Part shown: positions 14,383 through 14,518 of the stretch, piece by piece
Position numbering within the stretch: position 1 is the first letter of the stretch
Layout: every line of letters starts with the position of its first letter
From: Verrucomicrobiota bacterium
GTDB lineage: Bacteria; Verrucomicrobiota; Verrucomicrobiia; Limisphaerales; JACRJZ01
Direction of reading: 5' to 3'
Assembly: GCA_022711695.1 (NCBI GenBank)
Contig: JAKLEJ010000037.1
Coordinates: forward strand, 1 to 14,518
Length of the DNA: 14,518 bases
Program-made: the position numbers and the translations under genes
The notes under the pieces: model-generated
The model's database searches: none
The model's input: the letters and a program-made list of their open reading frames with translations, nothing else
Told to the model about the DNA's origin: nothing

Positions 14383-14518
14383 ATGAGAATCGCCTGGATC
14401 GTCACTGTGCTGTGGGCCGGCCTGGGCCTGCACGGTTTAAGCGGCGCCGTCGCAGCCGGAGTCCAAGCCGGCGGCCTGGCGGCGGTGGACACAAATGGGG
14501 TGATGCGGTGGCGGGACA
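14383..14518 (+). CDS. Start of a secreted protein, possibly a glycoside hydrolase (partial)
   Basis: The frame is open from the ATG at 14383 to the window end, giving 45 residues. MRIAWIVTVLWAGLGLHGLS begins a signal peptide that ends near AVAAG. The mature part starts LAAVDTNGVMRWRD. That 'VD.NGV.RW.D' opening reminds me of secreted verrucomicrobial TIM-barrel glycoside hydrolases, where it precedes the first barrel strand, but too little is visible to be sure. A TATGGA sequence (14367-14372) 10 nt before the ATG could be its -10 box. Confidence 0.55.
   Translation, partial: MRIAWIVTVLWAGLGLHGLSGAVAAGVQAGGLAAVDTNGVMRWRD

Noticed and set aside
1..14518. tRNA, rRNA, CRISPR array or cobalamin riboswitch
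   Set aside because: No tRNA-like arm set, no regularly spaced direct repeats, and no recognisable B12-box-like sequence ahead of the CobN operon.

Overview
The window is GC-rich, densely coding bacterial DNA. It most likely comes from a Verrucomicrobiota genome of the Limisphaerales/Pedosphaera type. This rests on a pilin-like protein with the leader-and-helix style these bacteria carry in many copies (GG|FTLVELLVVIAIIAILA, then a C-terminal H-x-DG motif), a typical secreted 'LEQRP...FYQLRK' C-terminal segment, secreted carbohydrate-active proteins, and almost no Shine-Dalgarno sequences. I could run no database search, so taxon and family names are pattern recognition.

Layout. (1) 1-926: 3' part of a phage-type terminase large subunit with its nuclease domain, with no other phage gene visible downstream. 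(2) 927-1224: intergenic stretch with a REP-like palindrome and a promoter candidate. (3) 1225-3108: secreted GH39-like glycoside hydrolase. (4) 3172-4665, minus strand: secreted beta-sandwich plus six-bladed PD40/TolB-like propeller protein, convergent with the hydrolase. (5) 4666-4839: divergent control region with two good promoter candidates and a perfect 10-bp inverted repeat between their -35 boxes. (6) 4840-11565: a tight plus-strand run of pilin-like protein, DUF3344 protein, MotA/TolQ/ExbB channel, DUF2149 protein and CobN-like chelatase. (7) 11650-12831: ChrA-type chromate transporter. (8) 12928-13553, minus strand: two overlapping reading frames of an unrecognised protein or protein pair. 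(9) 13879-14304: small four-helix membrane protein. (10) 14383-end: start of a secreted protein, possibly a glycoside hydrolase.

The centrepiece is 5538-11565. The CobN-like protein has a signal peptide, a large chelatase-type body, a Pro/Ala-rich linker and a C-terminal membrane anchor, so it should act outside the cytoplasmic membrane. Next to it are an ExbB/TolQ-like channel subunit and a DUF2149 protein whose 'NLFD + membrane helix' resembles ExbD/TolR. This matches the hmuS-hmuU-hmuV part of Bacteroidota haem-uptake operons, where the CobN-like HmuS is reported to take iron out of haem. Here a secreted DUF3344 protein, a family I know mainly from methanogenic archaea, stands where a haem-binding protein and receptor would be. 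My reading is a proton-motive-force-coupled extracytoplasmic tetrapyrrole metal-handling system. Coupling and substrate are inference.

Several candidate promoters place the -10 box only 6-8 nt upstream of the start codon (GH39-like gene, PD40 gene, minus-strand gene at 13553, membrane protein at 13879). That suggests leaderless transcripts are common here, and it helps choose starts.
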